64,000 nt of DNA, taken from positions 1,674,001 to 1,738,000 of the forward strand of contig OY787533.1 of NCBI GenBank assembly GCA_963678925.1, read 5' to 3'. Source of the stretch: G963665925 sp963678925. GTDB lineage: Bacteria; Bacillota; Clostridia; Peptostreptococcales; Acidaminobacteraceae. A model generated the notes under the pieces. That model did no database searches and was not told the origin of the DNA. It worked only from the letters and a program-made list of their open reading frames with translations. Shown piece by piece: positions 44,114 to 52,516 of the stretch (within the stretch, counting starts at the first letter, position 1; each line of letters starts with the position of its first letter). The translations under genes and the position numbers were made by a program.

Positions 44114-45244
44114 TTATTTTTCCGATTCAAACAGGTTCAGATATGCGCCATAGCCTTCCTCTTCCATTTTTTCCTTAGGTACAAATCGCAGAGATGCCGA
44201 GTTGATGCAATAGCGTAGGCCCGTCGGTTGCGGCCCGTCATCAAAAAGATGCCCCAGATGAGAATCACCATAGGTGCTCTTGACTTCAACACGTTTCATA
44301 AAGAGGGTATTGTCTTCAACCATCTTCACATTATCCGGTTCTATTGGACGCATGAAGCTCGGCCAGCCCGTTCCTGAATCATACTTGTCTGTTGAGCTGA
44401 ACAGGGGTTCTCCTGATACAATATCCACATAAATGCCTTCACGCTTCTCATCCCAATAGGCATTGTCAAAAGCGCGTTCGGTTTTATTCTCTTGCGTCAC
44501 TGCATACTGCAGATCTGTAAGTTCTGACAGTTTCTCCTCTTTGTCATAATTCATATACTTGTCCATCCTTCCTTCAAGTCCGCTAACTTCACGGTCTTCA
44601 CCCCATATGCGGTCTAGGTACTGGTCTCTTCCCGAATTATGGCGATAAAACTTGTATCTGATCGGATTCTTTTTATAATAGTCCTGATGGTATTCCTCGG
44701 CAGAATAAAAGGACTTGAATGCCTCAATACGCGTCACAATCGGACTCTCAAAGCGGCCCGAGGCATCCATGGCTTCTTTTGAAGCTTGAGCAGCTACCTG
44801 CTGGGCACTGTCATGATAAAAAATTGCTGAAGTATACTGGAATCCTCTATCAACAAACGAGCCTCCGGCATCCGTTGGATCAATCTGTCGCCAGTAAACT
44901 TCCAGAAGGTCTTCATATGAAATAATCGATGGGTCATAATAGACCTGTACGGATTCCACATGGCCTGTTGCTCCAGATGCAACCTCTTCGTAAGCCGGAT
45001 CAGGTTCATCACCGCCTGAAAAACCTGAAACAACAGATTGTACACCCACCAGTTTTTCAAAAGGCGGCTCCATGCACCAGAAGCATCCGCCTGCGAAGGT
45101 GGCAATTTCAAGTTCAGACAAATCCTTTTCTAGGTACACACTTTCCTCAGCAGCACCTGCCTGGGGCCTGGTCATGTACAGACCAAATCCAGCAAGGGTG
45201 ATAATCAGGGCACCTATAAGTGTCAGCTTCATACCTCTTTTCAT
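44114..45244 (-). CDS. msrAB: peptide methionine sulfoxide reductase MsrA-MsrB fusion, membrane-anchored
   Basis: Repairs both S and R isomers of oxidised Met. The 376-residue product has one N-terminal transmembrane or signal segment (LTLIGALIITLAGFGLYM), an MsrA domain with GGCFWC (Cys54 and Cys57), and a C-terminal MsrB domain with DSGTGWPSFMRP, DSHLGHLFDDGP and the catalytic GLRYCINSASLRF. The zinc-binding CxxC pairs of many MsrB proteins are absent. It acts on the outer face of the membrane, presumably on surface proteins. ATG 45244 follows AGGAAGTGAGG. Confidence 0.94.
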   Translation of the reverse strand: MKRGMKLTLIGALIITLAGFGLYMTRPQAGAAEESVYLEKDLSELEIATFAGGCFWCMEPPFEKLVGVQSVVSGFSGGDEPDPAYEEVASGATGHVESVQVYYDPSIISYEDLLEVYWRQIDPTDAGGSFVDRGFQYTSAIFYHDSAQQVAAQASKEAMDASGRFESPIVTRIEAFKSFYSAEEYHQDYYKKNPIRYKFYRHNSGRDQYLDRIWGEDREVSGLEGRMDKYMNYDKEEKLSELTDLQYAVTQENKTERAFDNAYWDEKREGIYVDIVSGEPLFSSTDKYDSGTGWPSFMRPIEPDNVKMVEDNTLFMKRVEVKSTYGDSHLGHLFDDGPQPTGLRYCINSASLRFVPKEKMEEEGYGAYLNLFESEK

Positions 45245-45454
45245 AACCTCACTTCCTCTTCACATGCTGACAGGCTTCACCTTATTTATTTTTACCCCTA
45301 TCACACTTTATATATCACCATTATGGTATTGTTTTCAGAAAGTTCATATTCCCCATTTCGTAGCGCCTTTACTTGTGCCCAAAATCCCGCTATACTTAGT
45401 AAACAAGAAATACACACGGCACCAGGATTCAATCGAACAAATAAGGAGAACAAT

Positions 45455-45724
45455 ATGTTTCGACTCTGGGGAAAAATAATAAAAAACAACAACATCATCC
45501 GCGATACTGTCTTTGAAACGAATTCACCAGAGCTAAGTCTTGACGAGAAGGTCGACCAGGGCGTAGAGTCTCTTTGCTATCATTTCGACATCCAAAAGCC
45601 CATGTGGTTTAACGACAACAGCAAGGATTTTTCACTTATTGGCAAAACCCGTTTTATGGACCAGCATTTTATAGAAACCATTGATTTTGACTGCTTTGAG
45701 ATAGAGATCATCGAGACAAAATAG
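45455..45724 (+). CDS. small hypothetical protein
   Basis: An 89-residue protein, MFRLWGKIIKNNNIIRDTVFET at the start, acidic and without Cys pairs or membrane segments. AAGGAG lies 7 nt before ATG 45455, which decides against a longer frame opening at 45323. It resembles short conserved proteins of Clostridia with a WGK start, but I cannot assign a function. It faces the YczE-type gene tail to tail with only 16 bp between. Confidence 0.65.
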   Translation: MFRLWGKIIKNNNIIRDTVFETNSPELSLDEKVDQGVESLCYHFDIQKPMWFNDNSKDFSLIGKTRFMDQHFIETIDFDCFEIEIIETK

Positions 45725-45740
45725 CAGGTGTATGAAAAAC

Positions 45741-46367
45741 CTAGTCATATTCAGGTTTCTTTTGCAGTAAGGCTGTGTGCTGAATTGTTTTCACATCAAA
45801 ATTCAGCACCTTAAAAACACCCTGCATGACCGGTCCAATTCCAAACCCAATCAAAAGTGTGCCAAGGCCAATCTTTGCACCAAGCAAATAGCCGATGAGG
45901 AGAACCGACAATTCGATAGTGCCGCGCACAAAGCCGACAGCCTTGTCATATTCTCGTGTCAAAGCTACCATCAGGCCATCTCTTGGCCCTGTTCCAAATG
46001 CTGAGCCTATATAAGCGTAAGTTCCAAACGCAAGCATAACCATTCCAATGAAGATCATCCCCATCCCTTCTAGGGTGCTATGCGCCATAGGAATCCAATG
46101 TAAACGAAACAACACGTCTACAAACATACCCACAAGAAAATTACTCGCAATGGTTCCAATTCCAATACTTTCATAGAGCTGATAGGTCACAATAATTATT
46201 ACACTTCCTACTAAAATACTCACCATTCCAAAGCTTAATCCCGTTGTACGACTTAGCCCAATATGAAATGCCTCCCACGGCGCCAGTCCCAGGTCCGCAT
46301 TGACCATCAATACAATTGCCAATGCATACAACATAATCCCAATCATTAATCTAAAATATCGAATCAT
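45741..46367 (-). CDS. YczE-type integral membrane protein
   Basis: A 208-residue protein with five hydrophobic segments. NADLGLAPWEAFHIGLS, FVDVLFRLHWIP, and YIGSAFGTGPRDGLMVAL are the family signatures. YczE-like proteins are widespread in Gram-positive bacteria and of unknown transport or accessory role. It is divergent from the histidine kinase gene at 46584 across a 216-bp gap and is distant in sequence from the relative at 27604. Confidence 0.8.
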   Translation of the reverse strand: MIRYFRLMIGIMLYALAIVLMVNADLGLAPWEAFHIGLSRTTGLSFGMVSILVGSVIIIVTYQLYESIGIGTIASNFLVGMFVDVLFRLHWIPMAHSTLEGMGMIFIGMVMLAFGTYAYIGSAFGTGPRDGLMVALTREYDKAVGFVRGTIELSVLLIGYLLGAKIGLGTLLIGFGIGPVMQGVFKVLNFDVKTIQHTALLQKKPEYD

Positions 46368-46492
46368 AAGGTCCCCCCGCTATTTTCAAACCTATAACAC
46401 AACGACGAAAACATTCTAGCACGCTGGAAGGACCTTTACCTGTATATCTCCATAACAAATAACCTCAGTTTATACGCATACCAGCTCCGCAT

Positions 46493-46545
46493 GTCACACA
46501 GGCGTCATCAAAATACCCCACTCATGTCATACGAGTATGTATAAT
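46493..46545 (+). promoter_or_regulatory. kinase gene promoter with GTCA-type direct repeats
   Basis: GTCACA (46493), GTCATC (46504) and GTCATA (46526) are spaced 11 and 22 bp apart on the plus strand, followed by TATAAT (46540-46545). The pattern recurs before dctP at 48490 and 48512, again 22 bp apart. Confidence 0.5.
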
Positions 46546-46583
46546 TAATGTTATAGCACCTGATATTCTGGGAGGGACAAATC

Positions 46584-48371
46584 ATGTTTTACAAGTTGAG
46601 ACATAAACTTATGCTGTCGCTTATTCTAATCAGCGTTGTTTCCATTATTCCAACGGCCTATATCACCCTCAACGCCTTAGTTGAAAACTCCAAATCTCAA
46701 GCTGAGGAATTCGGCAAAAAATCTGCGGAGTACAATTCAGAAATCATTCGTATCTGGCTGGGAGAGAAATCAAACGTCCTGACCGGGCTCAATCAGAAGC
46801 TCCGACTGGCTCACAGCCTCTACACCAGGCAACACTTAATGCAGTTGTTCTCTGACTCAAATCCAGATTTTATCAGTATATTCTACGGACTTGACGACAA
46901 CACACTCATAGACGCCTACGGATGGGTTCCCGATGATTCCTATGATGTCATTTCAAGACCCTGGTACGAAAAAGCCCGGTATCAAGACAAGTCCATTACA
47001 ACTTCTGTCTACAACGATGCCAATAAGAAAACCAATGTAACTGCCATCGCAACCCCCATTCGCCTGGATGATATATCCGGTGTCTTGGCTGCAAATATAG
47101 ATATTCACTACCTTATAGAGCTCGTACAGGAAATTTCCTTTGGAAAGAGTGGATTTGCGGCACTTACCGATGACAATGGTGAAATTATAACCATTTCAGA
47201 ATCAGAGCAGGGCTCTGATATTTTTAATGTGCTGAGTGACAATCGATCAAGTATGCTGCGAGAAGGTGTGCAGTACATCACCATCAGCGGCGCTGAGTAC
47301 ATAGTCGCCTCCTCAATTGTCGAAGGATTCGACTGGAATTTGATTCTCATATCCCCTATGAGTGATTTCCTGGACTCCGCACTGGTAGTACGCCACAAGC
47401 TCATATACTGGACTTCCGCAATCCTAGCTCTGATTATTCTTGTCGATTTATATTTAGGCTACAACTTTTCAAAACCCATTGAAGGGCTCATGGAGTGCAT
47501 TTCACGAATTGCACGTGGCAACTTTGACCAGAAAATTGACATCCGCTCTAAAGATGAAATTGGCCACCTCGTTACTGAGCTTGAGAAAATGCGCATCAAT
47601 CTTAAAAAGATATTCACAAGCATGCGATATCAAAGCGACATGCTCGCCATGAATTCTCAAAGTCTTTCAGAACACATTGAAGGCATGCACATTGGTACCC
47701 ACCGATTCATGTCCATGCTGTCCCATGACATAAAGACACCCGTCACACTAATCAAAGGCTATTCTAAAGCTATCAGTCTTGGCATTACAGACCCGGAGAA
47801 GTTCAATATGTATATCGAACGCATTCATTACCGCTCCGAACAGATTGAGCAAATTGTTGAAGACATTCTCGATAATACCTACGAGGTTCAAGACATTACT
47901 GTCAGAAAGAGCAGCATCACCTGTTCGGATTTTGCCTACATGATTTTAAGCAATGCCAAGCAATATGTCATAAACCAGAATAGGACCTTTAAAATGTTCA
48001 TAGATTTTGGTGCACTCGCTGAGCTTAATAAGCTTGAGGCTGACCTTGTGAAAATTCAGAGAATCGTCAATAATATTCTCTCCAATGCCATTAAATATTC
48101 CAGTAAAAATTCCACCATTGAACTGCATATCTATGAAGAGGACCATAAACTGGTAACAGTCATTCAGGATTATGGTGCAGGAATTGATCCAAAAGAGCTT
48201 GGCAAGATTTTCAACATGTTTTACAAGGCTGAAAACAGTAAGAAGGGCTATGGGCTAGGCCTATATATCATGAAAGCCCTCGTCACCGCCCATGACGGTG
48301 AAGTCATTCTGGAATCTGAACCAAATCACGGTACACGGTGTGGATTCGCGCTAGAAATCAAAGACGCATAG
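46584..48371 (+). CDS. sensor histidine kinase (dCache-HAMP-HisKA-HATPase)
   Basis: A 595-residue membrane kinase. One transmembrane segment near 10-30, an extracellular double-Cache domain about 35-275 (PWYEKARYQDKS and ATPIR motifs), a second transmembrane segment near 280-300, HAMP about 300-355 and a dimerisation domain with phospho-His in MLSHDIKTPVTL follow. The ATPase domain has NNILSNAIKYSS, QDYGAGID and GYGLGLYIM. dCache domains bind small acids and amino acids. GGAGG precedes ATG 46584. It ends at a terminator and precedes the TRAP operon; the OmpR-type regulator at 51616 is its likely partner. Confidence 0.93.
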   Translation: MFYKLRHKLMLSLILISVVSIIPTAYITLNALVENSKSQAEEFGKKSAEYNSEIIRIWLGEKSNVLTGLNQKLRLAHSLYTRQHLMQLFSDSNPDFISIFYGLDDNTLIDAYGWVPDDSYDVISRPWYEKARYQDKSITTSVYNDANKKTNVTAIATPIRLDDISGVLAANIDIHYLIELVQEISFGKSGFAALTDDNGEIITISESEQGSDIFNVLSDNRSSMLREGVQYITISGAEYIVASSIVEGFDWNLILISPMSDFLDSALVVRHKLIYWTSAILALIILVDLYLGYNFSKPIEGLMECISRIARGNFDQKIDIRSKDEIGHLVTELEKMRINLKKIFTSMRYQSDMLAMNSQSLSEHIEGMHIGTHRFMSMLSHDIKTPVTLIKGYSKAISLGITDPEKFNMYIERIHYRSEQIEQIVEDILDNTYEVQDITVRKSSITCSDFAYMILSNAKQYVINQNRTFKMFIDFGALAELNKLEADLVKIQRIVNNILSNAIKYSSKNSTIELHIYEEDHKLVTVIQDYGAGIDPKELGKIFNMFYKAENSKKGYGLGLYIMKALVTAHDGEVILESEPNHGTRCGFALEIKDA

Positions 48372-48453
48372 AGTTCGTTTGATTATGGATTTGACCCCCG
48401 TCTGACAACGGGCTCTACGCTGACATACTGTAGAACTACCATTCTTCAGTATG

Positions 48454-48479
48454 AAACTCCCTTTCGAGGGAGTTTTTTT
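48454..48479 (+). terminator. terminator of the histidine kinase gene
   Basis: Stem AAACTCCCT/AGGGAGTTT with TTCG tetraloop, then a T-run. Confidence 0.92.
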
Positions 48480-48489
48480 ATTACACGCT

Positions 48490-48529
48490 GTCATATAGAA
48501 AGCATTGCAGCGTCATAGACTGATATGAA
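48490..48529 (+). promoter_or_regulatory. dctP promoter with paired GTCATA repeats
   Basis: GTCATA at 48490-48495 and 48512-48517 (22-bp period), followed by TATGAA (48524-48529) as a weak -10. The arrangement copies that before the kinase gene and suits activation by the OmpR-type regulator. Confidence 0.45.
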
Positions 48530-48608
48530 AAGAACATTCCCCTGAAATCTTTGACGCGTAAACTAATAAACGATAACTCAACAAGGTCAATATAAGGGGG
48601 AAGAAATA

Positions 48609-49637
48609 ATGAAAAAAACGTTAGCAATACTGCTCGTCCTGGTTATGGTTCTTCTATCTGGTTGTGGCAAGGGCGCCACATCCTCGGACACTGCAGGACC
48701 AAAACAGGGTGAATTCAAAATCAAGGTAGGTCTTGTAACACCTGAACAGGATATCGCAACACAGTCCATGCGTCATTTTGAAGCACAGGTTGAGAAAATG
48801 TCTGAAGGTCGAATTGATGTTGAAGTCTTCCCAGGTGGTGCACTGGGCGGCAGCGCGGATATTTTCAACGGCGTTCAGGATGGATCCATTGAAATGTGTG
48901 TAAATATCTACCCACCATTTGCACAATTCACAGATGCCTTCCTGCTTTACAACCTGCCGTATCTGTTTGACTCTAAAGAGACTGCTTTTGAGTTCCTTGA
49001 CAGTGATATCGCAAAGGGCATTGCAGAAAGCATTGAGGATAAAGGCTTTAAACAGCTCGCTGTTTTTGATGGCGGCTACCGAAACGTTTCAAATAACGAT
49101 AAGCCCGTCACTTCACCGAGCGATCTTTCCGGACTTAAAATCAGAACACTCAACAATCCCGTACAGCTGGACTACTTCAAGGCTTATGGTGCGAACCCGA
49201 CACCCCTTCCATATGGAGATATTTACGTAGGGCTTCAGACAAAAACCATCGATGGTCAAGAAAATAGCTTCAGCAATATTGCCAGCATGAAATTCAATGA
49301 GGTTCAAAAATACGTGACAGATACACAACATGCCTTTGATCCTGTTGGCATGTTCATCAATACAGATGTCTATGCATCCTACCCGGATGATATCAAGGCA
49401 ATAATCGACGAAGCAGCTGCGAGCACGCAAGCTTTCAACCGAGAACTTGCCGTAAAACTGGAAGCGGACAGTCTGGATAAGATTTCTGAAACAACTGAAA
49501 TCACATATCTGACAGATGAGGAAAGACAGGTTTTCATCGACATGGCACAACCAACCTACAAAAACTTCGAAGACCAAATTGGCAAAGATCTTCTGGAAAG
49601 CGCTCTGCAAAGAATCTCTGAGATTGAAAACCAATAG
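48609..49637 (+). CDS. dctP: TRAP transporter substrate-binding lipoprotein
   Basis: A 342-residue solute receptor with lipobox LSGC at about residue 18. The DctP features are EAQVEKMSEGRIDVEVFPGGALGG, the carboxylate-clamp Arg in SGLKIRTLNNPVQ, and GLQTKTIDGQENSFSNI. It differs from the receptor at 15902 and belongs to the dicarboxylate-type group by overall layout; the ligand is not certain. GGGGG precedes ATG 48609. A hairpin of 8 bp follows before dctQ. Confidence 0.93.
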   Translation: MKKTLAILLVLVMVLLSGCGKGATSSDTAGPKQGEFKIKVGLVTPEQDIATQSMRHFEAQVEKMSEGRIDVEVFPGGALGGSADIFNGVQDGSIEMCVNIYPPFAQFTDAFLLYNLPYLFDSKETAFEFLDSDIAKGIAESIEDKGFKQLAVFDGGYRNVSNNDKPVTSPSDLSGLKIRTLNNPVQLDYFKAYGANPTPLPYGDIYVGLQTKTIDGQENSFSNIASMKFNEVQKYVTDTQHAFDPVGMFINTDVYASYPDDIKAIIDEAAASTQAFNRELAVKLEADSLDKISETTEITYLTDEERQVFIDMAQPTYKNFEDQIGKDLLESALQRISEIENQ

Positions 49638-49664
49638 AAGGCTGGATTTGTATTAGGTAAGTCC

Positions 49665-49709
49665 GAGGTGTCTCGCTGCGCTTAGTCATTCGACCCAGTG
49701 GGACACCTC
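49665..49709 (+). terminator. hairpin between dctP and dctQ (operon 2)
   Basis: Stem GAGGTGTC (49665-49672) with GACACCTC (49702-49709), 29-nt loop, followed by CTTTAACG. It could reduce read-through to the permease genes. Confidence 0.55.
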
Positions 49710-49735
49710 CTTTAACGTCTGTAAAGGAGGCTTAT

Positions 49736-50227
49736 ATGAAACTATTTAGATGGGCAGATCAATATATTGAAGAGTGCCTGCTGATTGTCACTTACACAGC
49801 TATGCTCGTCATTGCCACAGCCCAAGTCTTTTTCCGTTATGTCGTCAACTACTCAATTTCATGGAGTCAGGACCTCTTGACCTATATGCTGATTTGGTCC
49901 GTATTCATTGGCATCTCTTTAGCTGTAAAAAAACGAAAGCATATCAAGGTGGAGCTCGCCTTCGTCCTATTGCCTGAAAAAAGTCAATTCTATTTAAAGG
50001 TAGTCTCAAACATGGTGTTTATGCTTTTTTGCGGCATTTTCTCTTATTTTTCGATTATCAAAGTGTACAAGCTCATATTTGTGTTGCCTCAAATATCCGA
50101 GTCTACAGGGATATCCATGTGGATGATTCAGGTCGCCGTTCCTGTTGGCTTTCTGCTCAGCATTTACAGATTGATTCAGGACACGCGTCTCCTCATCAAA
50201 GAACACGCTGAAGGAGGTTCCAACTAA
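49736..50227 (+). CDS. dctQ: TRAP transporter small permease
   Basis: A 163-residue protein with four hydrophobic segments. It has the family motif AQVFFRYVVNYSISWSQDLLTYMLIW and the ISMWMIQVAVPVGFLLS end. AAAGGAGG lies before ATG 49736. Its stop codon overlaps the dctM start (TAATG), which couples the two permease subunits. Confidence 0.93.
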   Translation: MKLFRWADQYIEECLLIVTYTAMLVIATAQVFFRYVVNYSISWSQDLLTYMLIWSVFIGISLAVKKRKHIKVELAFVLLPEKSQFYLKVVSNMVFMLFCGIFSYFSIIKVYKLIFVLPQISESTGISMWMIQVAVPVGFLLSIYRLIQDTRLLIKEHAEGGSN

Positions 50228-51513
50228 TGCATATTTTTCTTCTGCTGATTTCCTTCGCGGTCCTTATTTTTCTGTCTGTACCAATTGGTGTTGCCATCGG
50301 CATGGCGCTGTGTATCTATGGCTTCAGCGGTGGCGCCATGGGACTGGACTTCATATCACAAGCCATTTTTTCATCGATGAACAGCTTCCCACTTATAGCC
50401 ATTCCTTTTTTCATACTTGCAGGATCTCTTATGGAAGGCGGCGGCTTATCCAAACGTCTCATCAACCTATCCAACTCCATGGTTGGGCATTTCACGGGTG
50501 GTCTTGGAATTGTAACCGTGCTAACATGTATCTTTTTCGGCGCAATCAGCGGTTCAGCCATCGCCACTGTCGCTGCAATCGGAACCATCATGATTCCTGC
50601 CATGGAAGAACAGGGGTATCCTCGTGACTTCTCCACTGCCTTAACTGCAGCGGCAGGCGTTCTAGGCACTATCATTCCGCCGAGTATTCCCATGGTCATG
50701 TACTGCGTGGCACTTCCTGCCGCATCTCCTGGAAATATGTTTATGGGCGGTATTGGACCCGGTCTGCTGGCAGGTGGCGCACTCATTGTTCTCGTTTATT
50801 ATTTTGCGAAAAAAAATGGCTACCGAAATACCAATGCGACCTTCCATATCAAGAATGTCTTAAAATGCGCCAAGGAAGCGATTTGGGCTCTTTTTGTTCC
50901 CGTCATCATCATCGGCGGTATTTATGGCGGAATTTTCTCAGCCACTGAAGCGGCAGTTGTTGCCTGCGTATACGGCTTTATTGTCGGTAAGTTCATTTAT
51001 AAGGAGCTTTCACTAAAACATACTGTAACTGCCCTGGTCAGCTCAGCAATCACGGTTTCATCCATACTGATCGTTGTCGCCACAGGATCTGTGCTCGGCA
51101 AGATTCTAACCGTTGAAGGTGTCCCAAGAATGGTGGAGCACATGCTGACATCCATGAGCAGCAATGTTTATGTTCTATTGATTGTCATCAACATTATTCT
51201 TCTTATTGTCGGATGTATTATGGAAACCTTCACAGCAATCATCATTCTCAGCCCAATCCTCTATCCGATTGTTGCCCAGTACGGCATCGATGTTTATCAT
51301 TTCGGTGTCATGATGATTTTGAACTTGTCCATTGGCTTCATAACACCTCCGGTTGGATCAAACCTCTTTGTGGCCTGTGGGATTACCGGCATGAAGTTTG
51401 AGAATCTCGTCCGTTCCATATGGCCTTTTCTCATTGCACTTCTCATTGCCCTCATACTGGTTACATTCATACCGGGAATTACACTTTTCCTTCCAAGACT
51501 TCTGGCAATGTAG
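50227..51513 (+). CDS. dctM: TRAP transporter large permease
   Basis: A 428-residue membrane protein with about 12 hydrophobic segments. Signatures are IPFFILAGSLMEGGGLSKRLI, FGAISGSAIATVAAIGTIMIPAMEEQGY, IIPPSIPMVMYCV and GFITPPVGSNLFVACGI. It forms the ion-coupled transport core with DctQ and DctP of this operon. GGAGG lies at the dctQ end. It ends at a bidirectional terminator shared with the response regulator gene. Confidence 0.95.
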   Translation: MHIFLLLISFAVLIFLSVPIGVAIGMALCIYGFSGGAMGLDFISQAIFSSMNSFPLIAIPFFILAGSLMEGGGLSKRLINLSNSMVGHFTGGLGIVTVLTCIFFGAISGSAIATVAAIGTIMIPAMEEQGYPRDFSTALTAAAGVLGTIIPPSIPMVMYCVALPAASPGNMFMGGIGPGLLAGGALIVLVYYFAKKNGYRNTNATFHIKNVLKCAKEAIWALFVPVIIIGGIYGGIFSATEAAVVACVYGFIVGKFIYKELSLKHTVTALVSSAITVSSILIVVATGSVLGKILTVEGVPRMVEHMLTSMSSNVYVLLIVINIILLIVGCIMETFTAIIILSPILYPIVAQYGIDVYHFGVMMILNLSIGFITPPVGSNLFVACGITGMKFENLVRSIWPFLIALLIALILVTFIPGITLFLPRLLAM

Positions 51514-51572
51514 TCTAGGTCAGCCCTCTTCCAACTTTATAGTCAGGAATCTACTTTTCCAGGCTATAAAAT

Positions 51573-51611
51573 AACCCCTGAGCCATCGCTTTTCGATTGC
51601 GCTCAGGGGTT
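51573..51611. terminator. bidirectional terminator
   Basis: Stem AACCCCTGAGC (51573-51583) with GCTCAGGGGTT (51601-51611), T-run on the plus strand and A-rich flank for the minus. It separates dctM (+) from the response regulator (-). Confidence 0.88.
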
Positions 51612-51615
51612 TTGT

Positions 51616-52338
51616 TTAATTGCTTATGCCGTGTTTTGGGGTTCCCTCAAATACGTACCCAACACCACGTACTGTTTTAATATAGAGTGGCTGATCCGGC
51701 ACATCCTCAATGGTTTTTCTCAGACGTTTTATGGTTGTATTCACCAGATTTTCGTCATAGAATTCATTGCCCCAAACCGCGTTGAGGATTTGATTGCGTG
51801 TCAGCACAATATAGGCATTCTCCATCATATACTGGAGTAGTTTAAACTGGATGACAGGCATTTCTAGGTCCACGTCATTTTTGTAAACCTTGAACTTTTT
51901 ACTGTGAACAGCCAAATCTCCACAGCGCAGAACATCTTCCGACGGGTCGATCTTTCTATAGGTCTTGAAGCGTCGAATATTGGCCTTAATACGCATACTC
52001 AGATCGATTGGGTCAAAGGGCTTTGAAATGAAGTCATCTGCACCGACGCTAAATCCTCGCATCATATCACTCTGTGTATTGTTGCAGGTCAAAAATATTA
52101 TGGGCACGTAGCTCACTTTCCGTATGGCCTTACAGACTTCTGTCCCGGACATGTCATCCATATTGACATCCAGGACGAGGAGGTCAAAAGTTTCATCGAA
52201 TAGTTCCAGGGCTTGAGCTCCCGAAGACGCCTTCACGATTTCCATGTCCTCGATGCTCAAAAAATCTTCAATCATTTCAGCAATCTCTATTTCGTCATCT
52301 ACAATCATAATTTTCTGCAACTGACTCACCTGCCTCAT
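51616..52338 (-). CDS. OmpR/PhoB-family response regulator
   Basis: A two-domain regulator of up to 240 residues. The receiver has KIMIVDDEIE, phospho-Asp in LLVLDVNMDDMSG and Lys in DDFISKPFDP. The C-terminal winged helix has LQYMMENAYIVLTRNQILNAVWG and VRGVGYVFEG. The true start may be TTG at 52320, which has AGGTGA upstream, since the site before ATG 52338 is weak. It converges on the TRAP operon from the far side of the kinase gene; kinase, carrier and regulator probably form one sensing and uptake unit. Confidence 0.92.
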   Translation of the reverse strand: MRQVSQLQKIMIVDDEIEIAEMIEDFLSIEDMEIVKASSGAQALELFDETFDLLVLDVNMDDMSGTEVCKAIRKVSYVPIIFLTCNNTQSDMMRGFSVGADDFISKPFDPIDLSMRIKANIRRFKTYRKIDPSEDVLRCGDLAVHSKKFKVYKNDVDLEMPVIQFKLLQYMMENAYIVLTRNQILNAVWGNEFYDENLVNTTIKRLRKTIEDVPDQPLYIKTVRGVGYVFEGTPKHGISN

Positions 52339-52516
52339 CTGCTTAAATTTCGGATATAGAACACTCTAATTATAGCATATGGGATGTTCTGCCGGGAATG
52401 TATACACAGGGTAACTTAAATAGTAAAATCACATTGACTTTGGTATACTATGACCATAATTAGGCCATTCGTACCGATCATTTTCCAATCGAATTTTAAA
52501 ACGGGAGAAATAGAGC

